DNA of 64,000 bases from NCBI GenBank assembly GCA_947462335.1, contig OX381707.1, forward strand, positions 13,793,418-13,857,417. The letters are read 5' to 3'. Positions 23,030 to 35,221 of the stretch are shown piece by piece. Position 1 is the first letter of the stretch; every line of letters begins with the position of its first letter. This DNA is from Harmothoe impar (lineage: Eukaryota > Annelida > Polychaeta > Phyllodocida > Polynoidae). Both the position numbers and the translations under genes were made by a program. Under the pieces are notes generated by a model that made no database searches, was not told the origin of the DNA, and saw only the letters and a program-made list of their open reading frames with translations.

Positions 23030-23155
23030 CGTTATACACCATTTTATAACGTTATATAACGTTATATGTCAACGTTTTTCTAAAGCTCTGTAGTATGAAA
23101 TAACGTTATGTAAAGTTTAAAACGTTATTTTGACGTAAAATAACGTTTTTTTGTT
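23030..23155. repeat. AACGTTAT-rich palindromic repeat
   Basis: The palindromic motif ATAACGTTAT and variants occur about eight times in 125 bp. It probably marks the body of a small MITE ending near AAAAAACGTTATTTTACG-inverse at 23,150, but clear terminal duplications were not found. Confidence 0.5.
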
Positions 23156-23160
23156 AGCTG

Positions 23161-23420
23161 GGCATGGTGCTCTTTGGAGGAGTTAATGGCTCACTAGTAC
23201 CCATATTTAATGACGTGGACATATTAGTAGACACACTTGTGGACCGTCTGTAATCCCTCAAGCAGCTAATCAATGTGGATAGAGGTCAGGGTTCGGTGTT
23301 CTGCCAGATGATTGGACTGTCTTATGATAAACACAATCACATAGAGGATATGTACCAGGAGCAGCAGAAGGTGGTGGATCAAGGCATGGTTTTAATTTGG
23401 CATTGTGTCAAAGAATGCTG
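23161..23420 (+). pseudogene. Possible decayed death-domain exon
   Basis: One frame reads LFGGVNGSLVPIFNDV, DILVDTLVDRL, a stop, then SLKQLINVDRGQGSVF, CQMIGLSYDKHNHIED and MYQEQQKVVDQGMVLIWH. The spacing of hydrophobic positions and the GLSYDxxxxIED phrase resemble a death-fold domain, but the in-frame stop at about 23,252 breaks it. It lies 360 bp after the possible first exon at 22,676. The call rests on visual pattern only. Confidence 0.25.
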
Positions 23421-23429
23421 ACTTTTGCC

Positions 23430-24805
23430 TGGTGGGGCCCTGGCTGGGTACCCACCTTTATTAACTCCCCGTTTACTATTGACCAGATATAGACCAGAGT
23501 TTGATATTAATTAGCAGTGCATACCTAAATAACTATAAACATATAGTAGTTCCCAATGTAACTTTTGTGTAGGAAATATATTAACAGTTTGCAACACAAA
23601 AGACTACATATTACCCCGGTACCAACCCACTCTACCCCAATATTATGTAATTAACCTGTAAAATACACTAAATTATAGTGTAAAATTATATAGATTACCA
23701 GTTTTAAATCACTTTCCCACTCTCAGCACCTAGCCTATATATAGTGATATCGTAATAAAAACTCTAGCTCCAGGAGCCAACCCGGCCAGGGTGAGAATAC
23801 GATTGCCGGCCAGGTCAGTAGAAAAACTACGAAGGGCGGCAGGGTTGCGCCTTTTAGTCGGCCTAAGCTCAGCCAGACGCGGCACCCGGCCCAGGGACAT
23901 TCTCTATACACTTAATGCCATGACAATATGGTGCTGCAGTGGGCTCACTAAGAACCTGCTGTATACTGTATTCTTGTTACCATGGCAACCATATATTGCG
24001 AAGAATGAACTCATATGAACAATGGACATGAGGAGACGGACACTATAAGCCAGTTTTTTCTGTAATATACTATAAATGTAGTAACTTGCTTCCAATAATT
24101 ATGATGTATTCATAATTATATACATAAATGTACGTTCAACTCCTGTCGTCTATTCCTTGTAATAACAAAACTAACAAATACCCTACTAAAAATACAACCC
24201 CCAGGAACAGGTCACCTAGGGAGAAACTAGCAGTGCATTCCACTTAGTAGAAACCCGGCTATGACCACATACACCCCCCCCCCTTGATCCCTGTCACCGC
24301 CCCCTATCTGAAAAATACGCTTAACGCTACTTGCCTAAATGCACACTCAACTCTCACTCCCCACACCTCTTACCTACAGCCTATAAAACAACTAACTGAA
24401 ACTTATGTTATGTGAAATTTCCCATACCATATTATAGTAAAAGATACTTATACTAATATACTAAAAAAAGAAAGAAATTAAGCTATAAAAACCAAACTAG
24501 GGAACGCACCAACTAAACAGGTTGCTGTAGTAACCCCCCCCCCCCCCACCACCCGTCTGCCACCAACTAGCAAATCATGGAGGCTCTTTTAAGAGATGTC
24601 CAGGTAGCCTTAGGGCACACACCTGGACCAATTTATCAATTAATAAACATAGGAATCAAGACCAGAAAATTGGCTCGAGGGTCATATATATACAGAAAAA
24701 AGGAAACCAACCCCCAAAGGGTCCCCCAAGCCTAGTTTCACCACCATAGTGGGTCTGTATCAGAAGTATGTCTATAGTTGACTTGAAACCCGCAGTTCTT
24801 ACTGT
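23430..24805. other. Intergenic DNA, nothing recognised
   Basis: AT-rich sequence with poly-C runs at about 24,290 and 24,534. A short GC-rich patch at 23,790-23,900 has an open frame without family resemblance. No element borders found before the foldback element that follows. Confidence 0.4.
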
Positions 24806-24806
24806 G

Positions 24807-27417
24807 GGGGGGGGGGGAGCTTAGACCAAATTTTTTTTGAATTTGAGATTCCTAACCCCCCCGTACGCCCCCTCCAAAGATAAAAAATATTTAATAACTT
24901 AATTAAATACCATTTAAGATTATTTCTGAAAAATCTGTGCATAAAACCTGTATATAACCACTTGTGGATGATTTATAAAAATAGTCAGCATGAAATTGAA
25001 CCATTTTTAGTCATGTGGAGAATCCAATATGGCCGCCAACTGTTAAAAATGACCCATTTTTCCCCTTTTTTGGAACAAAACATGTACAATACCATCTTGC
25101 AGTGATGTACAAATGTAGTCAGCAGGAAAGTGAACTACTTTTAGATATTTGAAGTTAAAAAAAACACATTTTTGCTTTTTTTTAAACTATTTTCGCATTA
25201 AACATGTATACAACCACTTTGTGTTGATGTATAACAATAGTCAGCATGACAGTGAACTATGTTAACATATGTCATTAATCAAAGATGGCTGCCAAATTGA
25301 AAAAAAACACCTTTTTAACGTTTTTAATAAAAAGATTCCTGGACAAAGCTGCTCTTTGGGGTACATCTTGCAGACAGTTAGTGGTAGAAAAAATTGTGGC
25401 CGATGAACTTTAAACTAATAATGTGCTTAGCCATCTGTTTTGCAATGTGCACCAATCCCTGTTTAATCTGTTTAATCGCATGATAACTGGACAATGGGTA
25501 GACATAGATAAATCATGACTTTGACATTAAACCTTGGACCAAGGCTGAGGAATTAGATGACTTCATTGCATCACACAAAAAAAATCAGTAAGCCTCAGAG
25601 ATGAGAGGTTGAATTGACTCACTCTCAAATGTGCTGAGATGACTCATCACTATCATGAACTATATCACTTCCTTGAGAAGGTTATGCATGTGACTAATCA
25701 ACTGGCATGCATTGTTCAGTGTTTCATCAAACTTGAACTTCTCAAGGTCATGTTCTGTGTGGGCCCTCATATTGGTGTTTACCTGAGTGAGCCTTTCTTG
25801 TCACTAACAAACTCCACTAGCACAACCTACTCGACCCTGATACGAGCTTCCCAGCAGCTCTAATTGGATCTTTCATCCACCGACCCAGTAGATCTTCTTG
25901 ATACTAGTGAACCAGCATTCAAATTTGTGTCTGTTGTAAGGTTTCAAAGTACAAGGTACAATGATGACATATTTGAAGCCATTGAGAAATCAGCAAATGA
26001 GTATCGGCCACTGGTTCTAAAGGTATTGGCTATGCTTTTACATGAACTAGCCTGAGAGCCCAGAATATGACAAGCAAAGAAGTTGGACATATTCTAGTTG
26101 CTAGGCATATATTAAAAGTTCTAGATGACCTAAAGAGGATGGGAGGACCATTCATTTCCTGCCAGGAAGTGGATATGTATCTCAGGACCCGTTCAAAGAA
26201 AAAGGAGGAAAGGTTCTATCTAGAGGTGAGATATGCAAGGGGCACATCTCTAACCATGCCAAAAACAAGTGATCTGTTCCGCCTGATGAGGGACCACAAG
26301 AAGCTGCCTATTGCAATATATGCAACAAACTTAAAGATCTTCCTTGACAATGTATGCTCATAGTCTGATGTTTCCCTTATAGATCTGAATAGCTTTGGTC
26401 AAAACTGAGTGCCAGCCACTTTGCTACATAGCTAAACACAACTAGTGTTTTATTCTTATCTTTGATCTGAGGTGATTAAAGTCTTAAGAACGTCTTCATC
26501 ATTCTGTCTTTTTATTCAGGTTACTTTAACCATGTAATGAGCTCAACCATGTCTAACATTTGTCCCTTGTCTGGAGGCTCATAATAATTATAGGCTCACA
26601 GGAATTAGATATTAGTATAAGTTTTAGAATTGATATACTAGTGTACAGTACAGGCCATGATATTTAACATTTTACCTGAAAGGATATGAAATACTGATGC
26701 TTTTTTAACAGGGCGGCTATCTGGGATTTTTTCATGTCTGAGAGTAGTTCACTTCCATGAGTATTTTTTATATGTCCCACAAAAAGTGGTTTTGTCAAGG
26801 AATCTTTTATCAAAATGTTAAAAAAAAGTGTGTTTTCTTCAATTTGGCGGCCATCTTGGATTGTTGACATATCAAAATATAGTTCACTGTCATGCCGACT
26901 ATTGTTATACATCAACACAAAGTGGTTGTTTACATGTTTAATGCGAATATAGTTTAAAAAAAAGCAAAAATATGTGTTTTTTAACTTGGTGGCCATCTTG
27001 GATTCTTAAAATATCTAAAAGTAGTCCACTTTCATGCTGACTACATTTGTACATCACTGCAAGGTGGTTTTGTACATGTTTTGTTCCAAAAAAGGAGAAA
27101 AATGAGTCATTTTTAACCATTGGCGGCCATATTGGATTCTCCACATGACTAAAAATGGTTCAATTTCATGCTGACTATTTTTATACATCATCCACAAGTG
27201 GTTATATACAGGTTTTATGCACAGATTTTTCAGAAATAATTTTAAATGGTATTTAATTAAATAATTAAATACTTTTTATTTTCGGAGGGGGCGTACGGGG
27301 AGGTTAGGAATCTCAAATTCAAAAACGAAGGCCAGATTCATGTTTCTCATGATGGATAGCATCTTTTAAGTTGGTTGCAGGTATTGCATCACCAATTTGG
27401 CTGAATAAGCTCCCCCC
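24807..27417. mobile_element. 2.6-kb foldback DNA transposon with about 550-bp arms
   Basis: Both ends share GGGGGGAGCTTA, then GAATTTGAGATTCCTAACC and CCCGTACGCCCCCTCC in inverted orientation; the arms extend to about 25,345 and from about 26,790. Each arm consists of three imperfect direct repeats of about 170 bp with the phrases ATAGTCAGCATGA and TGGCCGCCA. The left arm lacks about 60 bp found outside GAATTTGAG in the right arm. The interior (25,350-26,780) is non-repetitive and holds broken open frames. I see no obvious target duplication because of the terminal G run. Confidence 0.75.
25640..26362 (+). pseudogene. Broken coding region inside the foldback transposon
   Basis: Three short frames follow one another: 25,639-25,863 (MTHHYHELYHFLEKV...), 25,864-26,055 (...VVRFQSTRYNDDIFEAIEKS...) and 26,067-26,362 (MTSKEVGHILVARHILKVLD..., ending IYATNLKIFLDNV). 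They look like one protein interrupted by stops and shifts. I recognise no transposase signature (no DDE spacing, zinc finger or BED motif). It may be a captured host-gene fragment or the remains of a transposase of an unfamiliar group. Confidence 0.4.
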
Positions 27418-27610
27418 CTACTATTAGTAACAGTTAGAGCCCAGTCGGGACAGGCACTCAGCCATATATATAGGGGCGGTGGGCCTTTAAGGGTAAGAAG
27501 GGTATCCACATATGCCATATGAACGCAGAAGCCTCGACTCTAACATGATAGGGGTGATGTTAATGCTGGAAAACTCCAATATAGATGTTCTAGGTCTTTC
27601 TGAACAAAAA

Positions 27611-28616
27611 CACTATTGACAGTTCGAACTGTCAATAGTGGAAAATATTTCTGTTATTGACAGTTCACACTGTCAGCAGTGGAAATTATTCCTGTTATTG
27701 ACAGTTCCTCATGCGAACTGTCAATAGTGGAATAGTTCTGTCTTATTGACAGTTCCCACTGACATTTGAGTCAAAAAGCGTTGTTTTTTTGGCAAGAGTA
27801 TCACCAAAATTGATTTTTTTTTTCCACCGAAACGGGTTTTGCACCCAAATTGGGTTTTGCACCCAAATCGATTTTGCACACAAAATCGATTTGCACCCAA
27901 AATATGTTTCGCCCCAAAATTTGACATTCCCACCAAAATCGACTTTGCACCAAAATCGACTTTTGCACCAAAATCGACTTTTCCACCAAAATCGACTTTT
28001 CCACCAATATCGACTTTTCCACCAAAATTGACTTTTCCACCAAAATCGACTTTTCCACCAAAATCGATCTTAGGGTTATGTCAGTAATGATAAGGAACTG
28101 TCAATAAGAGGGCCAATTCCCACTATCGACAGTTCAGTGAAGAACTGTCAATAACGGTGTAATTTACCACTATTGACAGTTTGAACTGTCAATAAGAGAA
28201 ACATATTCCACTATTGACAGTCTGAACTGTCAATAAGAGGAAAGCTTTCCACTATTGACAGTTTGAACTGTCAATAGCTAAATCAAGGTGGGCCAGCTAT
28301 TGACAGTGCAAACTGTCAATAGAAATCAATCTTCTTATTGACAGTTTGCACTGTCAATAACAGAATAAAATTCCCTTATTGACAGTTCAAACTGTCAATA
28401 CCAGGATATAGTTCCCTTATTGACACTTCACACTGGCAATAAGAGATTAATTTTCTCTTATTGACAGTTCCTTTTTGGAACTGTCAATAAGAGAATATTT
28501 TTTTACCTTATTGACAGTTCGAACTGTCAATAAGGGAATTATATCCTGGTATTGACAGTTTGAACTGTCAATAAGGGAATTTTATTCTGTTATTGACAGT
28601 TCGAACTGTCAATAGT
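27611..28616. repeat. Array of short TTGACAGTT palindromes inside the LINE
   Basis: At least 15 palindromes built on TTGACAGTTCGAACTGTCAA, most extended to TTATTGACAG or CTATTGACAG, separated by 15-40 bp. The first (27,611-27,640) is a perfect 30-bp palindrome; the last ends at about 28,613. Adjacent spacers such as GGAATTATATCCTGGTA are themselves found inverted in other spacers (compare 28,385-28,405 with 28,528-28,550), so larger nested foldbacks exist. It interrupts the LINE endonuclease frame between LGLSE and WLND, so it arrived after the LINE. Confidence 0.9.
27825..28072. repeat. 18-bp tandem repeat within the palindrome array
   Basis: About 13 copies of ACCAAAATCGACTTTTCC, the outer copies more diverged (with TTTGCACCCAAAT variants on the left). 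It is frame-neutral (18 bp) and creates spurious repetitive peptides on both strands. Confidence 0.9.
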
Positions 28617-29516
28617 CACGGCCCTTTCGGCCAGCTGGCTCAATGACAAAATGCCTAATAGCCAAGTAGCTATGATAGGTTACAAAATTCTCAGGTTGGA
28701 TAGACAGGATTCAACAGAAAAAGAATGGGGAGGAGGTGTACTCTTATACATAGCTAACGACATAACCTACTGAAAAAAGGAAATTGAGGCTTACGACACC
28801 AGTACAAATGACCTGGAGCTCCAGCGTGTAGCAGTGAGCAGGGGGAAGCAAAAACCAATTCTTATTATCAATGTATATAGGCCAGATAAAAACATGAAAA
28901 ATGCATCGGAAAAATTTCGAACATTGTCCCAAATTTAGACAAAAGCAAATACAGTGAAGTTATAATGTTGGGAGATTTTTATGTGAATTACAAGCCTGGA
29001 ATCCCGAAGGCAAATAGGCTAAGGGGCCTATGCCAAACGCTAGGCCTAACAGGGTTAGTAAAGGAACACACCCACGTGAATCTGGACACAGACGATACCA
29101 TGATCGACCTCATTTTCACCAGTAGTAAACATGTAACTTCTTCAGGAGTATTAGCCCCTGCCATTACAGATCACCACCTAATTTATGTGACTAGAGCATA
29201 TGTTCAATGGCCTATAGATAAGGTACAATTTACAGGCAGAAGCTATAGGAACTATATAAACAGGCCTATGTAATTCTAACTGGGACAGATTCTGGAACAG
29301 CACCCCCCCCCCCCGACCAAGCATGGGACGTCCTCATTGAACAAGTCACATTTCTAATTAATATGACTTGCCCTATTAAAACATTTAAGTTCAAACAAGA
29401 AAAGCAGTCTTGGATAGATGCCCAATTAATGACACAAATTAATGAAAAAAACGCAGCAGTGGCCAGATATAGGAGAACAAAGAATGAGGATGATGTGGCA
29501 TTAAACCATTTAAGGG

Positions 29517-29660
29517 TTGCATAAGGGATTGATCCTTTATTATCAACAGGGGGGGTGGTGGGTTGGGGGGGGGGGCAAAGAATTTGGACCCCTTGACCGG
29601 GGGGGATTTTCCGACCCGTACGGGGGGGGGGGTAACATTTTCGACCCCTTGACCGGGAAC
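29517..29660. repeat. GACCCCTTGACCGGG repeat, partial copy
   Basis: Starts TGATCCTTTATTATCAAC followed by G runs and contains three GACCCCTTGACCGGG-type blocks. Related to the fuller copy at 57,485-57,775, whose ends are inverted repeats. Confidence 0.6.
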
Positions 29661-30097
29661 CACCCCCTGTTCTTATAAAGTAAGCACTGCATAATATACA
29701 ATGATCTTTGTCGTCAGCATGTACAAATGTGTTCGCTGAATGAGTGCAGCATTCATTGATCAGGCCACCTGTACATGATTGGTGCACTCTTGAAAGGTCG
29801 GCATGATGCACCAATGCAGTGGTGTGATGTAAAAATGATGACAGACATTGCATTAACGAATCAAGTTACCTTTGAAGGGTTTAAAGAGGCATGATTGAAG
29901 CTGCTCACACAAGTAACTAAATATGGTGGTTGAGCTATAAATTGGGCCATTTTATTGTAGACAAAGTTACTGTGGTAAGCCTTTTTAGTGTATACATCAG
30001 TGCACACATTATGTACCTATAAATACCAAGACAGTCGCCACCTGGTATGTACCCCCGGTACTAATTCTCGCGCCAATGCCGATAGTGTTGGTACCTT

Positions 30098-30330
30098 TAA
30101 AGCTTGACGGTCATGGTTGCCAAAGTGAGGCCAAAAGCACTTTTGGATATAGTTCAGTTTTGATTCACAAGAGGGCTCTTAAGGGCTGGGAGCTCAGTTC
30201 TTACAGGCACAAGATAGGGTGAATATGTTGCAGCTGGAACACTGCTGCCCTCCGGTGGATCTGTTATATTAGTCTATGTATGGAAAATGCTGAACTTATT
30301 CCCTGACTGCCCAGCTTTAAGAGAACATCG
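30098..30330. repeat. Dispersed repeat copy B (uninterrupted)
   Basis: Sister of 1355-1780 in the same orientation without the 166-bp insertion; it gives the empty site CTGTTATATTAGTC that defines that insertion. Confidence 0.75.
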
Positions 30331-30456
30331 GTCTGTAGAAGCAGGAGAGGGTGGAGGCTGACCGGGCACCCGCCTCGCTGCCGCCCGTCGTAACCTGGCT
30401 GCCCACCCTTCACCTAATGGTTGGGCCTTGCAGTCCCCACCCTATGACACATGTGG

Positions 30457-30722
30457 GGACGAACCTGCGGAGTCACTCCACGCCGCCCATTCTGTGCGTA
30501 ATCTTAAAACGCCACTTCTGGCGCAATCTTAATTATGGATGGCGTCTTATGTTGATATGGGGGCCTCTGCCCCCCAAACCCCGTTCTTCCTTTCTTTTTT
30601 TCAAATGGTGAGTACTATTAAGACTTTAAGACTAAGAATAAGACTTTAAGATTACGCCAGAAGTGGCGATTTAAGATTACGCACAGAATGGGTGGCGTCT
30701 AGTAACTCCGCAGGTTTGTCCC
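30457..30722. mobile_element. 265-bp MITE with about 75-bp inverted ends
   Basis: The left arm GGACGAACCTGCGGAGT...CCATTCTGTGCGTAATC matches inversely 30,640-30,721 (GATTACGCACAGAATGG...CCGCAGGTTTGTCC). The block AATCTTAAAACGCCACTTC is also repeated inversely. A target duplication was not resolved. It has no protein. Confidence 0.75.
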
Positions 30723-32322
30723 TTGTTGCCCCTATGACCTTTGTTTTCTCAAAGGGGCCAGCAATACGCTAATGACCTGGTCAAGTCAAATTGGGGTGAA
30801 ATAATGAATCATGCATCTCATTAAGAAAAGATGCCACTCCCTTATGTTTGGGAGGGCTGAAGAGTTTGCTGGGTAACCTGGGTAATTCTGAGGAGCTGCC
30901 GCGGTACCATTATAACTGGGTGTGGCTACTTGGGTGCAAACTATAGCACGGAATCACCAAGGCATGGATGTATATTAGGACATTGACCACTAAACACTAA
31001 GGGGTGTATAGTGCTTTAATGCCCTCTGTCCATATGATACACAAATGCAGCCCCTGGTGAGGAACTAACCAGCACTGCATCCATGCATCATGCAGATCCT
31101 ACAGCATAAAGGTATAAGCATAAAGGTATCAGATGTCCAAGGGGTTACATGGTAGGGGGTAGATGTCTGGGGGGTAGACGTCCAGGGGGTACTTGTCCTA
31201 AAATCAATCACAAATGCTCTCCCGAGGGCCAGAGTAGACCCCTAGGGCTGCATTCATGCCTCAAGGACATGGCATATTAAAGCATGCCTTAAAGGGCTTA
31301 TATTGGGCAGACTTGGACTGCTTAGTCTGACTCATCATTAACGAGGGCAATTCACTACAAATGCAGACACTATACCATTATTTCGGGGTGTGGTTCTTAG
31401 TAGTCCCTGAGCTAGCAGTTTTTTGCCTAAAGTCTAAACACTTTAGTCAGAGCCTTCAGCTTCAACACTACTGCCAGTTCTCTCTTCAGGAATACTATAT
31501 ACTGATAAACCTGTTTTATTTGGGAAAGGACTCATCTGAAGGAATTATCTCATGTTGATTTAAACTACATGTATGTGCCTGTGCAGTGGGCTCATTGGTA
31601 GACAAATACTTCCTTGTGCCATCTTATAATATCACCAGGATTTATACCAGAGATGCTTGCTTATACGTTTTGTTGTAATGTCATCAGTTCCACAACAGTC
31701 ATCCTATATATTAACTGAAGACAGTCCCACTAAAAGGTAACACATTTTCCTCATTCATTCATAGGTGTGGAATTGTATTTGGTGCCATATTAGCTCAGCT
31801 ATATAGCTCTTTCCAAAACTCCTTACCTCCTTCCAATAAGATACATAAATTGGTGGTGCCCATCTGATTGTTCAACTGCAAGGCCCCGTGAGGTCATGCA
31901 GGTAATATTTCTAACACATATGTCGGAATTTGTACTTACACTTTCAATACTTCTTCAAAATGATCAAGATGAAAAAGTTTTTGCAAAGACTGCATTACAT
32001 TATTTTAATTCTCCCTGTTATTGTTGGACAGTACGTTTATAAGAAACTGAATGTCTACCCATCTCTCCCATGACAAGGCCCTGACACATTGGTCATGACA
32101 TACTTTACTAACCGTACCTAACAGGCAATTGTCAAGTTTATCAAGTTTAATTGTCAAGTTTAATTACCTTTACCCTCTGAAAGGAAAAGTAGAATCAATT
32201 TATCGTACAATATTTGGCAGGTATTATATCCTGCACCGATACCTGTTGGCTGAATTAGTGGAATTACTTTCTTCATATCCTCAATGCATTGAATTACAAG
32301 AAAACAGCTTATAAATTGTAAG
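30723..32322. other. Upstream region of the large receptor gene
   Basis: No repeat element or exon recognised. The 5' leader and promoter of the receptor gene at 32,323 should lie here; I see no unambiguous TATA box. Confidence 0.4.
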
Positions 32323-34716
32323 ATGAAAACATATAGTTTTGCGGTAAAGCCCATTATGATAAGCGTGTTGGGGTTTATGCTCATAGTGTCAATGTTACCC
32401 TTGTACAATTCCACTCGACTTCGGGCCTTCCCAGAAAGCAAGGAATACTACAGCATGGCTGCAAATGATAAGACTCAGGCTTGGACCGCCTATAGCAGAA
32501 ACCTACTGAGGATAAGCTTATACAAAATAGCACAGGAGACCCAAGCCCTTCATGATGCACTGAACGTCCAGCGAAATTTTGTTCATCATGTTCATGGTTT
32601 GTGCCAGGCTATTGATGACAATGTCAGGTTGTCAGTTTACCCTGCAGAGCAACAGGTCCTTTCAGCTCCATGTGGCAGAATCTCAGTCTCTGATTGGATT
32701 GGTGAATTTTTATGGGTTGTTGTGGCACCAAGTACAATGTCCATCAACCTAACAGTATATGAGGTACATTTAGACTGTACCTGGACATGCCATGCTCAGT
32801 GCCTTATCATATATAATGTACAGACATTGCCTACTGGCCATAAGTATCATGTGCTCCATGGGCCAGTCTGTTGTTCCCCACCGCCCAAAGCTATTTACAG
32901 TTACACCAGTTTGCTTGTCATTACATTGAAACTTGAACCCACACCCCGCGAGGCTATTTTACATTTTGTATACCATTTTAATGATGCTGGTTCTACTATG
33001 AGCCTACATGCTTCAACAAGGATACAGGCCAATTCAGGCATACTGCAATGGGTCCAGCCTGCTCTTAGATACCTTAAGGTATTTATTTACAAAGTTTATA
33101 TATCAACAAACTTGGAATTATTAAAATCAAGGAAAAAAGCAGTAATCAAACTGAGAATCAATACATTGGCTGAGAGCAGACATAACCACTCCAGCCTCCT
33201 GTCTCTGTATGATGGGCCTTTTGAATTTAGTCCCATGCTCTTCTCAAGTACTGGAAGCTGTAGTAAGTGGAGAGACACCTTAAGGGAGGTCACATCATCA
33301 ACACATCAGGTCTATATTGTAGCAGCCGGACAGCATTCAATACCTTACAATGTTTCATTTCAAAGTATATTTACTTGGGTTCTGCACATGTCAAAGGGTA
33401 GTTGCCCTTCAAACATATCATGCACTGGTGTATTTTTCTTTTCTCATCAACACAGACCGTTTACTTTTCATTATCCTTTATATACTGACATGCCCTGCAG
33501 CTTCGGAGGATACATATATCTGACCAAGAAACAGCGTATTTTTAACTGTGGGCAAACTAACAGCATGGAGTCAATAACTGAGAAACTTAATCTGTGTATG
33601 CCAAGTATGCTTTATGCTTTAAGTGACCCATACAATATAAGGATAAAAGTTACATATACTTATATCAAGTTTGTTAACTGCATAGAGAATTCTACGATGA
33701 ATGTTAATTCAGGGTTCCACGTTGTAACACAAACACATTTGGTTAACGATGCCAGGTTCATTTTTCAACTGGAGTCATACAGAATGGCCCATCTGGAAGT
33801 TTTGTTCTTGTACTTCACAGACATAAGTGAGAAAACTGACTGCATATCATTTATTGATATCAATAATATCCATAACAACCAAAGATATATACTGTTTGCT
33901 AACCGAAGTCAAACCAATATTACCTTCATGACTCTTAAAACAATCATACTGTTTCCTGCAAGTTGTACATATTTTCCAGACTATATTGTACAGATAGAAG
34001 TCTCTGTTTATCCGGGTTGTAATACTATCAGGAAAAGGGAATATCAAGATCTACATTTCTTCTTTGCAAATTATTTCTGTCAAGAGTTTTTAATAGAATT
34101 TCCCTTCAGATCCCACAGTATACAATTTCAGACAATGGGTCACTATGTTCTTGGATATTATGATGCTCAAATCATCATTTTCTCTGATGGTTCCTTTCTG
34201 GACTCTAACCTGGGGCCTATACAGCTTCAGATTATTGTGACAGCAGTAAAATATACAGCATCAGGACCAACAATAGATTCTAGAAACCATATGTATCTTG
34301 TTGACCCCTTAAACAGTTATTTACATGTCCCAGTCCAAAGAATACAGCATATTGAAATAAAGTTATGGCAACTATCAACTTTGAATTGGCATACAGGTGA
34401 CATCTTTTTAAATATATCACTAAACCGAAGGCATAACCTTGGATTTGACGATTCCCATTGTCATGTTTCATTGCCTCGTGCATTACCCGAGCGATGCTCT
34501 ACTAAAGGACCTACATATGTAGGAGGCATCCATTTCCGACCTTGGTGTTTCTCCATGCATGAGGCATTCAACATATCTTGGAGAGATGCAGACATTTTTT
34601 GCAAGTCCTTGAGTAAATCACTGGCAACAATTGATTTTCCAGTTTTTGTTAAAAGCCTTTTTGCAGGATTTCCAAAGAAAGGATACATATTCTTTGTGGG
34701 TCTTACATTAAATCAG
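32323..34716 (+). CDS. Exon A of a CUB-like/C-type lectin/LDLa/LRR seven-helix receptor
   Basis: Encodes residues 1-798 of about 1,796. Residues 1-30 form a signal peptide (hydrophobic PIMISVLGFMLIVSMLP). Residues of about 120-215 and further blocks to 720 are cysteine-spaced beta-rich modules resembling divergent CUB domains. From about 723 (CSTKGPTYVGG) a C-type lectin-like domain starts (WRDADIFCKSLSKSLATID, FVGLTLNQ) and is cut at the exon end. The donor is CAG/GTACGT at 34,717 in phase 0; translation past it soon loses sense. The next exon resumes with the conserved lectin phrase LDQGEWTDGSPVTF, proving that both exons are one gene. The large uninterrupted exon suggests partial intron loss or retroposed ancestry. 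Expected to be the outermost ligand-binding part of a plasma-membrane receptor. Confidence 0.8.
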
Positions 34717-34867
34717 GTACGTAAAACGACCATATCTACACATAGTAAAGTTATAAGAGTTAACGCTTTTATGATGGTATAATGCCCAATGCACTTTGCC
34801 CTTTTGTCAGCATAATGGTATAAATTCAGTGCTGGCTTTTGCCTTAATATTGCTACATTTACATTCC

Positions 34868-35150
34868 AGGCAGTGTCTCACGAAATCAATACAAGTTGAA
34901 AGTCTATGACTAGGTGCAATCTACAACAGGGTGCAATCTATGACCGGCATGAAAGATCACAGCTTATTGAGGGCAGATGTACATAGAAATGGAAGGAAAA
35001 ATTTAATGGATGTTATAAGACTTTATATTTTATTTTATTTTAATTCAAAAGCAATTCATATTCACACTTGTCGGCCATTGATTACGCCCGGTCATAGATT
35101 GCACCTGGTCATAGACTTTCAACTTGTATCGATTTCGTGAGACACAACCT
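34868..35150. mobile_element. MITE in the receptor intron, sister of 641-1028
   Basis: The inverted ends AGGCAGTGTCTCACGAAATC and GATTTCGTGAGACACAACCT enclose GTCATAGATTGCACC-type blocks and the core GGGCAGATGTACATAGAAA and AATGGATGTTATAA. It fills more than half of the 505-bp intron (34,717-35,221). Confidence 0.8.
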
Positions 35151-35221
35151 CCAATGTACCACCTTCAGGGTATATGTATCTAGGGTTTGTTCTTCATAAT
35201 GTATTTAAATTCTGATAACAG

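Larger units (their letters stand above)
27540..29515 (+). pseudogene. Decayed LINE: endonuclease domain and linker
   Basis: In segments the plus strand reads IGVMLMLENSNIDVLGLSE (27,560-27,602), then beyond a 1-kb insertion WLNDKMPNSQVAMIGYKILR and LDRQDSTEKEWGGGVLLYIA (28,632-28,760), LGDFYVNYKPG (28,970), DTDDTMIDLIFTSSKHVTSS and ITDHHLIYV (29,090-29,190), and the pre-RT linker SNWDRFWNS ... TCPIKTFKFKQEKQSWIDAQ (29,275-29,430). These are the hallmarks of the apurinic-type endonuclease of non-LTR retrotransposons (GDFN-like and SDHH-like boxes). Stops and frameshifts make it dead; the RT part is missing, cut off by repeat DNA at 29,517. Confidence 0.85.

Noticed and set aside
27611..28616. 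CRISPR-like array
   Set aside because: Palindromes with variable spacers resemble one, but the units are self-complementary, spacers recur inverted, and the surroundings are an animal LINE; no Cas genes.
29266..29853. Minus-strand 195-codon open frame
   Set aside because: It runs antisense across LINE remains and G-rich repeat DNA.
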